Below are positions 20,411-27,452 of a stretch of DNA of 56,571 nt, piece after piece (position 1 is the first letter of the stretch; the number at the start of each line of letters is the position of its first letter). The DNA comes from a virus, in the IMG/VR virus record IMGVR_UViG_3300018877_000056, positions 1 to 56,571 of that record; one strand, given 5' to 3'. The position numbers and the translations under genes were made by a program. Under the pieces are notes generated by a model. The model searched no databases, had not been told where the DNA came from, and worked only from the letters and a program-made list of their open reading frames with translations.

Positions 20411-21930
20411 CGGTTCCGAGCGGCGAGGGGGCAGGCGGCCCGTTCGTCCTCCGGGAATGGCAGAAACAGTTCATCCGGGACATCTACGAGCCGCACGCTC
20501 TCACCAAGGGGCAGTATCGGCGCCAGGTTAGACGGGCCATCCTCTCGATTGCCCGTAAGAACGGCAAGACGGCTCTGATTGCGGCTCTCGTGCTGGTCCA
20601 TCTGGTCGGGCCGGAAGCCATCCAGAACGGGGAGATCTACTCCGCGGCGAACGACCGGGAGCAGGCAGGACAGGTCTACAAGGTCGCCTCGCAGATCGTG
20701 AAGGCAGACCCGGAGCTTTCAACCATGCTCCGCTGCGTTGACTCAACGAAAACGATTGCCTGCTATAGCAATGGGTCATTCTACAAAGCCATTTCAGCAG
20801 AGGCGGGCACGAAACATGGCCTCAACCCGAGTTTCGTCATCTTTGACGAGCTGGCTCAAGCGAAAGATCGCGAACTTTACGACGTTCTTGATACTTCGAT
20901 GGGTGCTCGTGCGGAGCCGCTCTTTGTAACCATCTCGACGCAGAGCAACGACCCCGAGCACATCCTGTCGAAGCTCATTGACGACGGGCTGGGGGCGAAA
21001 GACCCGACTATCGTCTGCCATCTCTACGCTGTTCCTGAGGAGCAGGAGGACATCTTCGACCCGAAGTGCTGGAAGCTGGCGAACCCGGCTCTAGGCGACT
21101 TCCGCGACTTCGATGACCTGAAGGCTATTGCCGACAAGGCACGGCGAATGCCAGCCGAGGAGCCGAAGTTCCGCAACCTCTACCTCAACCAGCGCGTGGC
21201 GCCGGTCGCATCCCTCATCTCCCGAGCCGAATGGATGGCCTGCAAGGGCGAGGTTGAATTCGAAGATGGCGAGGAAGTCTATCTCGGCTTGGACCTGTCC
21301 TCGATCAACGATCTGACGGCCCTTGTGATGGTCAGCGCGAGCGACCCGAGCCGAGTACAACCCTTTCTCTGGAAGCCGAAAGACTTCCTCAAGGAGCATT
21401 CAAACCGGGACTTTGGCCGAGGCAACCACCGCTTTGTCGAGTGGCACAAGCAGGGGTACCTTCTGGCGACCCCAGGCCGCTCGATCGACAAGGAAGTGAT
21501 CGCCCGCCACATCGCAGACCTTTGCGGCCGCTACCGCGTCCTCGGCATGGCCTATGACCGCTGGCGGATTGACGACTTGATCAAGGAATTCGACCGCATC
21601 GACTTCGCCTCTCATAAAGATGGCGAGAAGGGCGATGGGTTGCGGATCATCCCCTGGGGCCAGGGCTTCAAGGACATGACGCCGGCCATTGACGCGATGG
21701 AACTGGCGGTGATCGACCGGAAGCTGGTCCACGACAACAACCCTGTCCTCAACTGGAACATGGCGAACGCCGTCGCGGTCACGGATCCGGCAGGCGGACG
21801 CAAGATCGACAAGAATAAGGCCCGGTTCCGCATTGACGGCGCGGTGGCGCTCACGATGGCGCTTGGGCTGAAGTCTCGTGACCGCAAGGACGAGCGAAAG
21901 CCCGACTACCAGATGTTCGTGCTGGGCTGA
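20242..21930 (+). CDS. Terminase large subunit
   Basis: DNA-packaging ATPase and nuclease, 562 aa from the first ATG; a GTG at about 20284 would shorten the overlap with the small subunit. Conserved core starts near RVIAFIEALTVPSG and FVLREWQKQFIRDIY. The ATPase P-loop variant is in ILSIARKNGKTALIAAL, Walker B in PSFVIFDELAQAKD, and the coupling motif near FVTISTQSNDP. The C-terminal nuclease has metal-binding acids in YLGLDLSSINDLTALV and near the end RIDGAVALTMALG. It would also have to package the nested element, which has no terminase. Confidence 0.95.
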   Translation: MVSHTEGHVRGNEIVGRPPRAGSKGKGRSATSRKQAKEQVRRPDRAARVIAFIEALTVPSGEGAGGPFVLREWQKQFIRDIYEPHALTKGQYRRQVRRAILSIARKNGKTALIAALVLVHLVGPEAIQNGEIYSAANDREQAGQVYKVASQIVKADPELSTMLRCVDSTKTIACYSNGSFYKAISAEAGTKHGLNPSFVIFDELAQAKDRELYDVLDTSMGARAEPLFVTISTQSNDPEHILSKLIDDGLGAKDPTIVCHLYAVPEEQEDIFDPKCWKLANPALGDFRDFDDLKAIADKARRMPAEEPKFRNLYLNQRVAPVASLISRAEWMACKGEVEFEDGEEVYLGLDLSSINDLTALVMVSASDPSRVQPFLWKPKDFLKEHSNRDFGRGNHRFVEWHKQGYLLATPGRSIDKEVIARHIADLCGRYRVLGMAYDRWRIDDLIKEFDRIDFASHKDGEKGDGLRIIPWGQGFKDMTPAIDAMELAVIDRKLVHDNNPVLNWNMANAVAVTDPAGGRKIDKNKARFRIDGAVALTMALGLKSRDRKDERKPDYQMFVLG

Positions 21931-22504
21931 GAAGGATCACAGAATGAACCGGATGTATTCGGTCCTCCACGTTAAGGCTGTGGAGGAGGAGCAGCGCATT
22001 ATCCGCGGCGTGGCCACGACACCCAATCCCGACCGGGTCGGGGACATCGTGGAGCCCTTGGGCGTCCAGTTCAAGAACCCGATGCCACTGCTGCACCAGC
22101 ACGACCACAATCGTCCTGTCGGCACTGTCACCTTTGACAGACCCACCAAGGACGGCATCACCTTCAAGGCGCGCCTCCCGAAGATCGAGGAACCTGGCCC
22201 ACTGCGTGACCGCGTGGAAACGGCTTGGGGCGAGATCAAGGCCGGTCTGGTCCGTGCCGTCTCCATCGGCTTCCGCGCTCTCGAATACGCCTTCCTGGAT
22301 GAAGGCGGGATCCGCTTCACCAAAAGCGAGGTCCTTGAACTCTCTCTCGTCTCCGTGCCGGCCAATGCCGACGCGGTGATCTCCACCATCAAGTCGATCG
22401 ACGCCCCCTTGCTCGCCGCGACCGGCAAAGAGCCCAAGGCGGATGATCGGCCTGTCCGCCCGGGCGCTGCCGGGAAAACCGTCAAATCCGTCAACTTGCG
22501 CCCG

Positions 22505-22522
22505 AAGGAGGGCACGAACATG
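22505..22522 (+). promoter_or_regulatory. Internal ribosome site for separate capsid translation
   Basis: AAGGAGG at 22505-22511 sits 8 nt before an in-frame ATG (22520-22522), at the junction of protease and capsid domains. The sequence after this ATG (MKTIAEQIAALEASRQAKSA) is a typical capsid delta-domain start. This would give both a protease-capsid fusion and a free capsid, about 464 aa in the intact gene. Confidence 0.65.
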
Positions 22523-23032
22523 AAGACCATTGCAGAACAGATTGCGGCGCTTGAGGCCTCTCGTCAGGCCAAGTCCGCGCGCATGGCCGAGGTCATGCAG
22601 AAGTCCATCGATGAGGGCCGTTCGACCGATCCGGCCGAGCAGGAGGAGTTCGACACCCTCGAGGGCGAGGTGGTCGCCATCGACGGCGACCTGAAGCGGC
22701 TCCGGGCCCTGGAGAAGGCCCAGGCCGCCTCTGCCAAGCCGGTTTCCGGCCAGAAGTCCGACGAAGGCACGGCTGCCCGCTCCCGCATTCAGGTCCAGCC
22801 CGTCGAGAAACTCGACAAGGGCATCGGCTTCGCCCGCCTGGCCAAGGTCAAGGCGATCGCGAAGCTGGATGGCGAGAGCGTCCGCACCGTGGCGAAGGAA
22901 CTGTATGGCGAGAACTCGTCCATCTACGGCCTGTTCGTCAAGGCCCCGGTCCCGGCCGGCACCACGCAGGACGGCAACTGGGCGGCTCCCCTCGTCGGCG
23001 AAGGCACCGATGTGATCGCCGACTTCGTGGAG

Positions 23033-23043
23033 TTCCTGCGGCC
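23033..23043 (+). other. Left attachment site core (attL)
   Basis: TTCCTGCGGCC, encoding F-L-R-P of the capsid. Identical to 33528-33538. Beyond the core the left end reads AAGAACA where the capsid has CCGCACC, so P-R-T is encoded on both sides with different codons. Confidence 0.85.
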
Positions 23044-23096
23044 AAGAACAGACATGCGCCTTGCGGCGTGAAATAAATCTAGAACATCAAAGACTT

Positions 23097-23119
23097 AGCC
23101 GCTCCCGAGCGGCTTTTTT
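23097..23119 (+). terminator. Rho-independent terminator at left end of inserted element
   Basis: AGCCGCT (23097-23103) and AGCGGCT (23108-23114) form a perfect 7-bp stem with a 4-nt loop, followed by six Ts. It lies 26 nt after the stop codon of the truncated capsid fusion, so transcription arriving from the terminase-protease genes should end here in the integrated state. Confidence 0.92.
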
Positions 23120-23129
23120 CATGTCTGCC

Positions 23130-23145
23130 GCTCGTTACAACGAGC
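23130..23145 (+). promoter_or_regulatory. Palindrome upstream of element's first gene
   Basis: GCTCGTT-AC-AACGAGC, a perfect 7-bp inverted repeat between the left terminator and the xis-like gene. A likely operator or recombination-factor binding site; no T-run follows. Confidence 0.5.
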
Positions 23146-23197
23146 ACCAACAGAATCAATGACTTAACAAGACGGCCCAACGCAATCCGGCACGTCC

Positions 23198-23206
23198 ACG
23201 CGACAA
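23198..23206 (+). repeat. Candidate integrase arm site, left
   Basis: ACGCGACAA, about 155 bp inside the left core. The same 9-mer occurs twice near the right core at 33473 and 33484, which suggests arm-type binding sites for the element's integrase. Confidence 0.4.
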
Positions 23207-23250
23207 CGACGCAACAACAAACTGAGAAAGCATGCGACATGGAGAGATAC

Positions 23251-23460
23251 ATGGAGACCCCTCTTAACAGCACCGATCTGCTGCATGGGATGGAGGCCAT
23301 CGCGGCCTTCCTCGGCATCAAGAAAAGGCAGGCACAGCACTGGGCTGACACGACCGACATGCCGACATTCAAGATCGGCCGGACCGTGTGCGCTCGCCGG
23401 TCGAGCCTCAAGGAATGGCTTGCCAAGCGTGAACGCGGGGAGGCAGCCAATGACCGATGA
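23251..23460 (+). CDS. AlpA/Xis-like protein of the inserted element
   Basis: About 69 aa from METPLNSTDLLHGMEAIAAF; an ATG 12 nt earlier is an alternative, but it forms part of the GGAGAG ribosome site. MerR/AlpA-type winged helix: MEAIAAFLGIKKRQAQHWAD, then MPTFKIGRTVCARRSSLKEW. First gene inside the left end, opposite the integrase at the right end. Likely excisionase and/or master regulator of the element. Confidence 0.8.
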   Translation: METPLNSTDLLHGMEAIAAFLGIKKRQAQHWADTTDMPTFKIGRTVCARRSSLKEWLAKRERGEAANDR

Positions 23461-23701
23461 CATCCTTGTCGCCACCATTCGCAAGAATTCCCGCGAGGAG
23501 ATCCGGGTCAGCCTGGGGGAGTATCAGGGCCATACCGTCGCGCACGCCCGTGTCTGGTTCAAGGCTGCCGATGGGACGATGCGTCCCTCTAGGTCGGGTC
23601 TCGCCTTCCGGGTGGACCTCCTGCCTGAGATTGCCCGCGCTCTGAGCGAGGCGAACGACCACGCTGAAAGTCTCGGCCTTGTCGCTCCCGCTCCCCGGTA
23701 A
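23450..23701 (+). CDS. PC4/p15-like ssDNA-binding protein
   Basis: An 83-aa protein overlapping the xis-like gene by 11 nt. The core EEIRVSLGEYQGHTVAHARV, then WFKAADGTMRPSRSGLAFRV and DLLPEIARALSEAND matches the transcriptional coactivator p15/PC4 fold (E-I-R-x-S-x-x-x-Y-x-G ... K/R-G-x-x). PC4-like proteins bind single-stranded or melted DNA; here it could aid replication or transcription of the element. Confidence 0.75.
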   Translation: MTDDILVATIRKNSREEIRVSLGEYQGHTVAHARVWFKAADGTMRPSRSGLAFRVDLLPEIARALSEANDHAESLGLVAPAPR

Positions 23702-23724
23702 GCCAGCGGCACCGGAGGCGCGGA

Positions 23725-24243
23725 ATGAGCGCAAAGAAACGACGCAACAGCATCGGGCAACAATTCATCGCCCATCGCCGCGATATGAGAGAGGCCCCGG
23801 CCTGGAGGCACCTGCCGGACAATGCCCGGCGCATCCTCGACCGGCTGGAGCTCGAACACATGAGGCATGGCAGCGCTGAGAATGGCCGGCTGCCCTGCAC
23901 CTATGCCGACTTCGAAAAGGCAGGCATCCGGCGCAAGTCGATTGCCCTGGCCATCCGGCAGTGTGTGGGTTTGGGCTTCCTTGAAGTCACAAGACAGGGT
24001 CGCCGATCCGTGGCCGAGTTCAGAACGCCCTCTCTCTACAGGCTTACTTATGTGCACGGGACCGGCCGCAGCCAGGCCCCGACCGACGAGTGGCAGAGGA
24101 TCAGCACGGATGAGCATGCGCTTGCTGTGCTGGAGGCTCTAAAGGCTGTACCCTCCCGAGATCTAGAAAGTAGGGGCAATAGCGCCCCTAGGACTGTAGG
24201 GGCGAAAACGACCCCGGCACATGGTCTCCATAAGGGGCGATAG
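23725..24243 (+). CDS. Replication-type winged-helix protein of the element
   Basis: A 172-aa protein: GQQFIAHRRDMREAPAWRHL, PDNARRILDRLELEHMRHGS, NGRLPCTYADFEKAGIRRKS and AIRQCVGLGFLEVTRQGRRS. The C-terminus has a charged tail. This pattern is common in Hyphomicrobiales mobile elements and has the look of a plasmid/phage RepA-like winged-helix initiator. A cluster of palindromes overlaps its last 24 codons, as origins often overlap initiator genes. Initiator function is inferred. Confidence 0.75.
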   Translation: MSAKKRRNSIGQQFIAHRRDMREAPAWRHLPDNARRILDRLELEHMRHGSAENGRLPCTYADFEKAGIRRKSIALAIRQCVGLGFLEVTRQGRRSVAEFRTPSLYRLTYVHGTGRSQAPTDEWQRISTDEHALAVLEALKAVPSRDLESRGNSAPRTVGAKTTPAHGLHKGR

Positions 24244-24282
24244 CGCCCCCGGATAAGGGGCGAAAACGCCCCCGGCTTTTTA
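24171..24282 (+). repeat. Palindrome cluster, putative element origin, ending in a terminator
   Basis: Two ~60-bp tandem units, each holding a GGGGC-RATAGC-GCCCC palindrome and a GGGGCG-AAAA-CG(A)CCCC palindrome. The last one (GGGGCG 24257-24262, CGCCCC 24267-24272) is followed by CCGGC and TTTTTT, so it can act as an intrinsic terminator. The first overlaps the 3' end of the replication-type gene. Origin iterons and/or terminator array are the two readings. Confidence 0.6.
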
Positions 24283-24300
24283 ATTTCAGCAGGTATCGAG

Positions 24301-24582
24301 ATGACACAGCAACGAGGCTCACGCCGCGAGGGCATCGCGCATGCCAAGCCGACGAGGCAATACGCATGGCAGATGCGAAACCCTGAGAAGCGCCGAGCCC
24401 ATCTTGCGGTTCAGCAGGCGTTGAGACGGGGCCAACTCGTGCGCCAACCATGCGCTGTTTGCGGGACCACTCAGAACGTGGATGCCCATCACGAAGATTA
24501 TCGAGCGGCGCTTGAGGTGAAATGGTTGTGCCGACGCCATCACAAGCAGAGGCACCGACAGATGAGGTGCGAGGGTGGGTGA
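24301..24582 (+). CDS. HNH-like zinc protein of the element
   Basis: A 93-aa protein with a treble-clef HNH-like core: QPCAVCGTTQNVDAHHEDYR, then VKWLCRRHHKQRH. The Cys pairs (CAVC and C..HH) and His residues are present; the N-terminus (YAWQMRNPEKRRAHLAVQQA) is basic. Like the helper's HNH gene it stands directly before a copy of the cos-like repeat, so it may act at that site. Confidence 0.8.
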   Translation: MTQQRGSRREGIAHAKPTRQYAWQMRNPEKRRAHLAVQQALRRGQLVRQPCAVCGTTQNVDAHHEDYRAALEVKWLCRRHHKQRHRQMRCEGG

Positions 24583-24660
24583 GGGGCGGTGTCTCTCTGC
24601 TCCCACTCCTGAGGTCCCGGACCGGCGCCCTCAGTCAAACGCGAAATGCCGCAAGTTTCC
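24583..24660 (+). repeat. Repeat copy B, cos-like
   Basis: A short G-run (24583-24586), then 36 bp later GGACCGGCGCCCTCAGTCAA (24619) to GCCGCAAGTTTCC. The core differs from copy A by a single base over 40 (AAT to AAC). After the core a second G-run (GGGGGG) follows. The 24661-24854 stretch has no convincing gene; it holds the perfect palindrome GGACCG-G-CGGTCC at 24802-24814. Confidence 0.7.
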
Positions 24661-24854
24661 ATAGGGGGGAGCCTCCAGGCTCAAAGACCCTTAGGCCGGA
24701 ACCGGTGATCGGCCCAAACTTCTCGTTTTTGCAGATTGATGTACTGCGACGTGAATTCTGCAACGAGGGGGGCACGGTCGAAATCTCGGCCGCCCAATCC
24801 CGGACCGGCGGTCCAAGCTTTCCTTTCCAAAACCTGTAGAAAAAAGATTTCAGG

Positions 24855-25220
24855 ATGGATGAAACGAACACCCTCCTGCGAGCCTTGATTGCTGAGGTGA
24901 AGGGGCTCCGAGCCGATCTGGCACGGCAGACAGGGGCAGAAGACCCAGCCTCAACCCTCGGGGATCTGGTGGAGGCTATCGCCTTCACCGTAGGGGATCG
25001 CGTGTTTACTGCTCCAGAACTCGCAAAGTTTGCAGAGGCAGCACCTCCCGAAAAGCTGCAGATCGCACTCCATGCAGCGGGCGGCACGAACCCTCGCAAA
25101 GTCGGGAAACTATTGCGCCGCATGGAAAAGCAGGAGTGCGGCGGCTGGCGTGTAGTTCAAATCGGCAGCGACCGCGACGGGCTGCTCTGGAAAGTACAGC
25201 CTGCAAGTTTGGCCCGCTGA
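24855..25220 (+). CDS. Hypothetical regulator-like protein of the element
   Basis: A 121-aa protein: helical N-terminus MDETNTLLRALIAEVKGLRA, then TLGDLVEAIAFTVGDRVFTA, PELAKFAEAAPPEKLQIALH, NPRKVGKLLRRMEKQECGGW and VVQIGSDRDGLLWKV. The second half looks like a winged-helix domain (AAGGTNPRKVGKLLRRME) as in small proteins found in Hyphomicrobiales elements. It lies between copy B and the capsid gene and may regulate the structural genes. Confidence 0.7.
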   Translation: MDETNTLLRALIAEVKGLRADLARQTGAEDPASTLGDLVEAIAFTVGDRVFTAPELAKFAEAAPPEKLQIALHAAGGTNPRKVGKLLRRMEKQECGGWRVVQIGSDRDGLLWKVQPASLAR

Positions 25221-25300
25221 AACTCGCAAACTCGCACAGTCGATTGAGACGGCGAAAGTACACCCTCAATATACCCTCAGAAATCCACGACCAAAGGAAC

Positions 25301-26368
25301 ATGACCTTGGACCGTCTCGCCAGTCTTACCAGCCAATACGAGTCCCATTCGAAGGCGATGGCCTTCATTCAGTTCGCCATTACCAAGGCGATAGCACGAG
25401 ACCAGAGTGTAGACCCGCTGGAATTGTTTCAGGCGCGGTATCCGCATTCCAAGCATCTCGCCGCGATCCAGAAGGCCGCTGTCTCAGCCGGATCGACGGA
25501 CAACTGGGGCGCTCCTCTTGTCCCCCTGCCGGGCTATGCCTCAGAGTTCTTGGAGCTGGTAAGGCCTGCGAGTGTCGTAGGCCGGATGCGCGGTTTCCGC
25601 CGCGTCCCATTCCGGGTGAAGTTCACCAGGCAGACCTCCGGAGCGACGGCGGGCTGGGTTGGCGAGTTCAAGCCCATCCCGGTCGGCAAGCTCGATATGA
25701 GCACGGAGACTTTCGAGCATTCGAAGGTTGCTGGCATCATCGTCATTTCCAAGGAATTGGCCCGCTCCGCCGATCCGGCTGCCGAGCCCCTGATCCAGCG
25801 GGATATCGTGGCGGCCGTCGCCAAGTTCACGGACGAGCAATTCCTTGACCCTGCGGTGGCAGAGACGGGCGTACACCCGGCCTCCGTCACCCACGGTGCA
25901 ACGGAGGTGGTATCCAGCGGCAACGGCGCCGATGCAATTGCCGCCGATCTTAAGGCACTTGTGGCTGCTGTTGTCGGATCAGGTGCGCTGCTCACCGCAC
26001 CGTATTTCGTCATGAAGCCCTCGACGGCTCTTCACCTTGCGACCCTTGAGGGGACGAACGGTAAGGTTTTCCCGAACGTCAATGTCATGGGCGGTGACAT
26101 CTGGGGCATTCCGGTCCTCGTCTCTGGTAATGCGGGCGATCAGATCACGCTAGTTGACGCAGCCGAGCTGATGCTTGCCGACGGCGATGTTCAGTTGGAC
26201 ACGGCCGAGGAAGCAGCCCTCCAAATGGACGATGCGCCAGCCGATGGCGCGGTTCAGTTGGTCAGTCTGTTCCAGACCAACAGCATTGCCATCCGGGCCA
26301 TCCGCACAATCCGGTGGCGCATGCGCAACCCCGGCGCCGTCGCCTACCTCTCTGGCGTGACCTACTGA
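25301..26368 (+). CDS. HK97-fold major capsid protein of the element
   Basis: A 355-aa capsid protein without protease or long delta domain, started at MTLDRLASLTSQ with AAAGGA upstream. Core: NWGAPLVPLPGYASEFLELV (the same 'N-W-x-A-P-L' entry as the helper), VVGRMRGFRRVPFRVKFTRQ, GWVGEFKPIPVGKLDMSTET, VIVISKELARS-like strand, then GDIWGIPVLVSGN and VQLVSLFQTNSIAIRAIRTI. It aligns by eye along its length with the helper's capsid (GYWVGEGKAKPLTRF; TSLVSMFQTNSVAFRVERFI) but is clearly diverged. It could build its own shell, co-assemble with, or interfere with the helper's capsid. Confidence 0.92.
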   Translation: MTLDRLASLTSQYESHSKAMAFIQFAITKAIARDQSVDPLELFQARYPHSKHLAAIQKAAVSAGSTDNWGAPLVPLPGYASEFLELVRPASVVGRMRGFRRVPFRVKFTRQTSGATAGWVGEFKPIPVGKLDMSTETFEHSKVAGIIVISKELARSADPAAEPLIQRDIVAAVAKFTDEQFLDPAVAETGVHPASVTHGATEVVSSGNGADAIAADLKALVAAVVGSGALLTAPYFVMKPSTALHLATLEGTNGKVFPNVNVMGGDIWGIPVLVSGNAGDQITLVDAAELMLADGDVQLDTAEEAALQMDDAPADGAVQLVSLFQTNSIAIRAIRTIRWRMRNPGAVAYLSGVTY

Positions 26369-26378
26369 GGGCCCCGCC

Positions 26379-26591
26379 ATGGATGACGAGGCCTGGAACA
26401 AGAAGCTCGTTGAAGCCGCCGATGGCGCGATGGACGGTGGCGGCAAGAGCCTGGGCGAACGCTTCGGCGCGATGCTTGCCGCATGCGTCAGAACCGTTCG
26501 GGACGAGATGCGGGAGAAGCACCGCAAGACAGACGAGCGCCTCACCGCCATCGAGGAGCATCTGACAGCCATACGAGAGGGCAGGGAATGA
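26379..26591 (+). CDS. Small coiled-coil protein
   Basis: A 70-aa charged protein (SLGERFGAMLAACVRTVRDE ... KTDERLTAIEEHLTAIREGR) with a C-terminal coiled coil. It follows the capsid gene closely and overlaps the next gene by 4 nt. Possibly a scaffold or size-determination factor given its place, but nothing specific is visible. Confidence 0.6.
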   Translation: MDDEAWNKKLVEAADGAMDGGGKSLGERFGAMLAACVRTVRDEMREKHRKTDERLTAIEEHLTAIREGRE

Positions 26592-26815
26592 CCACGTTCA
26601 AGATCAAGTCCTTTGCTGACCTCGAGGCCTGCTTCGATGAGATCGCAGAAGGGAAGCTGCAGGACACGGCACGACTCCTCTCCCGCAAGGGCGCGACTGA
26701 TGAGGAGATCGAGGCCGAGCTAGCCCATCAGCGAGCGGCGATGGCAGCATCCAGGGCTCAGTTCATGGAACAGGCCAAGGGCTTTATCCAGCGCGGTGGA
26801 GAGAGCCTCCAGTGA
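26588..26815 (+). CDS. Small hypothetical structural-module protein
   Basis: A 75-aa protein starting MTTFKIKSFADLEACFDEIA, with GATDEEIEAELAHQRAAMAA. Helical and acidic. Forms a pair with the preceding gene (4-nt overlap) immediately downstream of capsid. Function unknown. Confidence 0.6.
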   Translation: MTTFKIKSFADLEACFDEIAEGKLQDTARLLSRKGATDEEIEAELAHQRAAMAASRAQFMEQAKGFIQRGGESLQ

Positions 26816-26879
26816 GATTGCTGTGCCCTCCCTTCGCAGCAAGCGGTCGGCTCCTGAAGCGCCAGGGCCGACCGCACCC

Positions 26880-26970
26880 GGGGGGGTATTTGCCAGCTTT
26901 GGAAAGAACGGATCGTGGACCGGCGCCCTCAATCAAACGCGCGATGCCGCAAATTTCAGTAAAAAGTTCC
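26880..26970 (+). repeat. Repeat copy C, cos-like
   Basis: A G-run (26880-26886) and 37 bp later GGACCGGCGCCCTCAATCAA (26917) to GCCGCAAATTT. Like copy A, the core is followed by AAAAAGTTCC. With copy B it flanks a 2.3-kb segment carrying the capsid gene. Confidence 0.7.
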
Positions 26971-26980
26971 GATCAACCCC

Positions 26981-27229
26981 ATGGATGAAACCCAAACTCG
27001 CCAATGTGGCGCAAGAACCCGCTCAGGAGAGCCGTGCAGGCGATCTCCGGCCCCCGGCAAGCGCAGATGCCGGCTCCATGGTGGCGCTCCTGGCAGCGGG
27101 GCTCCTACAGGCGAGCGCAACGGTGCATGGAAGGGCGGACGATACAGCAGGGCGATCACGCCCGAACAGAGACACCTGGCCTGGAAGGAATATTGGGCCG
27201 AGAAGAGGGCTAAGAGACATGGCAACTGA
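26981..27229 (+). CDS. Small basic HGG-motif protein
   Basis: An 82-aa basic protein: TRQCGARTRSGEPCRRSPAP, GKRRCRLHGGAPGSGAPTGE, RNGAWKGGRYSRAITPEQRH. The C-x-A-x-T-R-x-G-x-P-C...C-x-x-H-G-G signature is a widespread phage/mobile-element motif ('HGGxxGSGAP') that probably binds zinc. It is placed right after repeat copy C. Function unknown. Confidence 0.8.
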   Translation: MDETQTRQCGARTRSGEPCRRSPAPGKRRCRLHGGAPGSGAPTGERNGAWKGGRYSRAITPEQRHLAWKEYWAEKRAKRHGN

Positions 27230-27452
27230 AGTGATCGAGGCAGACCCCCACGACGTGGTGGCACAATATGCCCTTGAACGGCTCATGGAGATGGTGAGCG
27301 ACACGCCTATCCCGTCCCGTGCTTTGGCAATCGCCATGATTGCCAACGGTGGCGGCGCTATTGCCGCCCTCGATGGTCGTGAGGCGGCTGCGCAACTCCT
27401 TCGGGACGCTGCAGACCGGATCGAGAACCCCGAACTAGCCGGGAGAGCATGA
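27219..27452 (+). CDS. Small hypothetical protein
   Basis: A 77-aa protein (MATEVIEADPHDVVAQYALE ... AAAQLLRDAADRIENPELAG), helical, overlapping the previous gene by 11 nt and the next by 4 nt. No motif recognised. Confidence 0.65.
   Translation: MATEVIEADPHDVVAQYALERLMEMVSDTPIPSRALAIAMIANGGGAIAALDGREAAAQLLRDAADRIENPELAGRA

Larger units (their letters stand above)
21944..23071 (+). pseudogene. Prohead protease-major capsid fusion, 5' part interrupted by insertion
   Basis: An HK97-type head maturation protease (about residues 1-190: GVATTPNPDRVGDIVEPLGV, then LHQHDHNRPVGTVTFD with the catalytic His and EVLELSLVSVPANADAVI with the Ser region) is fused in frame to the capsid delta domain and start of the capsid core (DGNWAAPLVGEGTDVIADFV, EFLRP). 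The insertion truncates the capsid after EFLRP, and eight foreign codons (ending MRLAA) and a stop follow. A strong internal ribosome site (AAGGAGG, 22505-22511) precedes an in-frame ATG at 22520, so free capsid may be made separately. The remainder of the gene is at 33528-34409. Confidence 0.92.

Noticed and set aside
24522-24839. A 105-codon plus-strand frame after the element's HNH-like gene
   Set aside because: It overlaps the HNH-like gene, crosses repeat copy B and the GGACCG palindrome, and has Ser/Arg/Pro-rich sequence with no protein-like features. A 162-codon antisense frame over the same stretch is no better.
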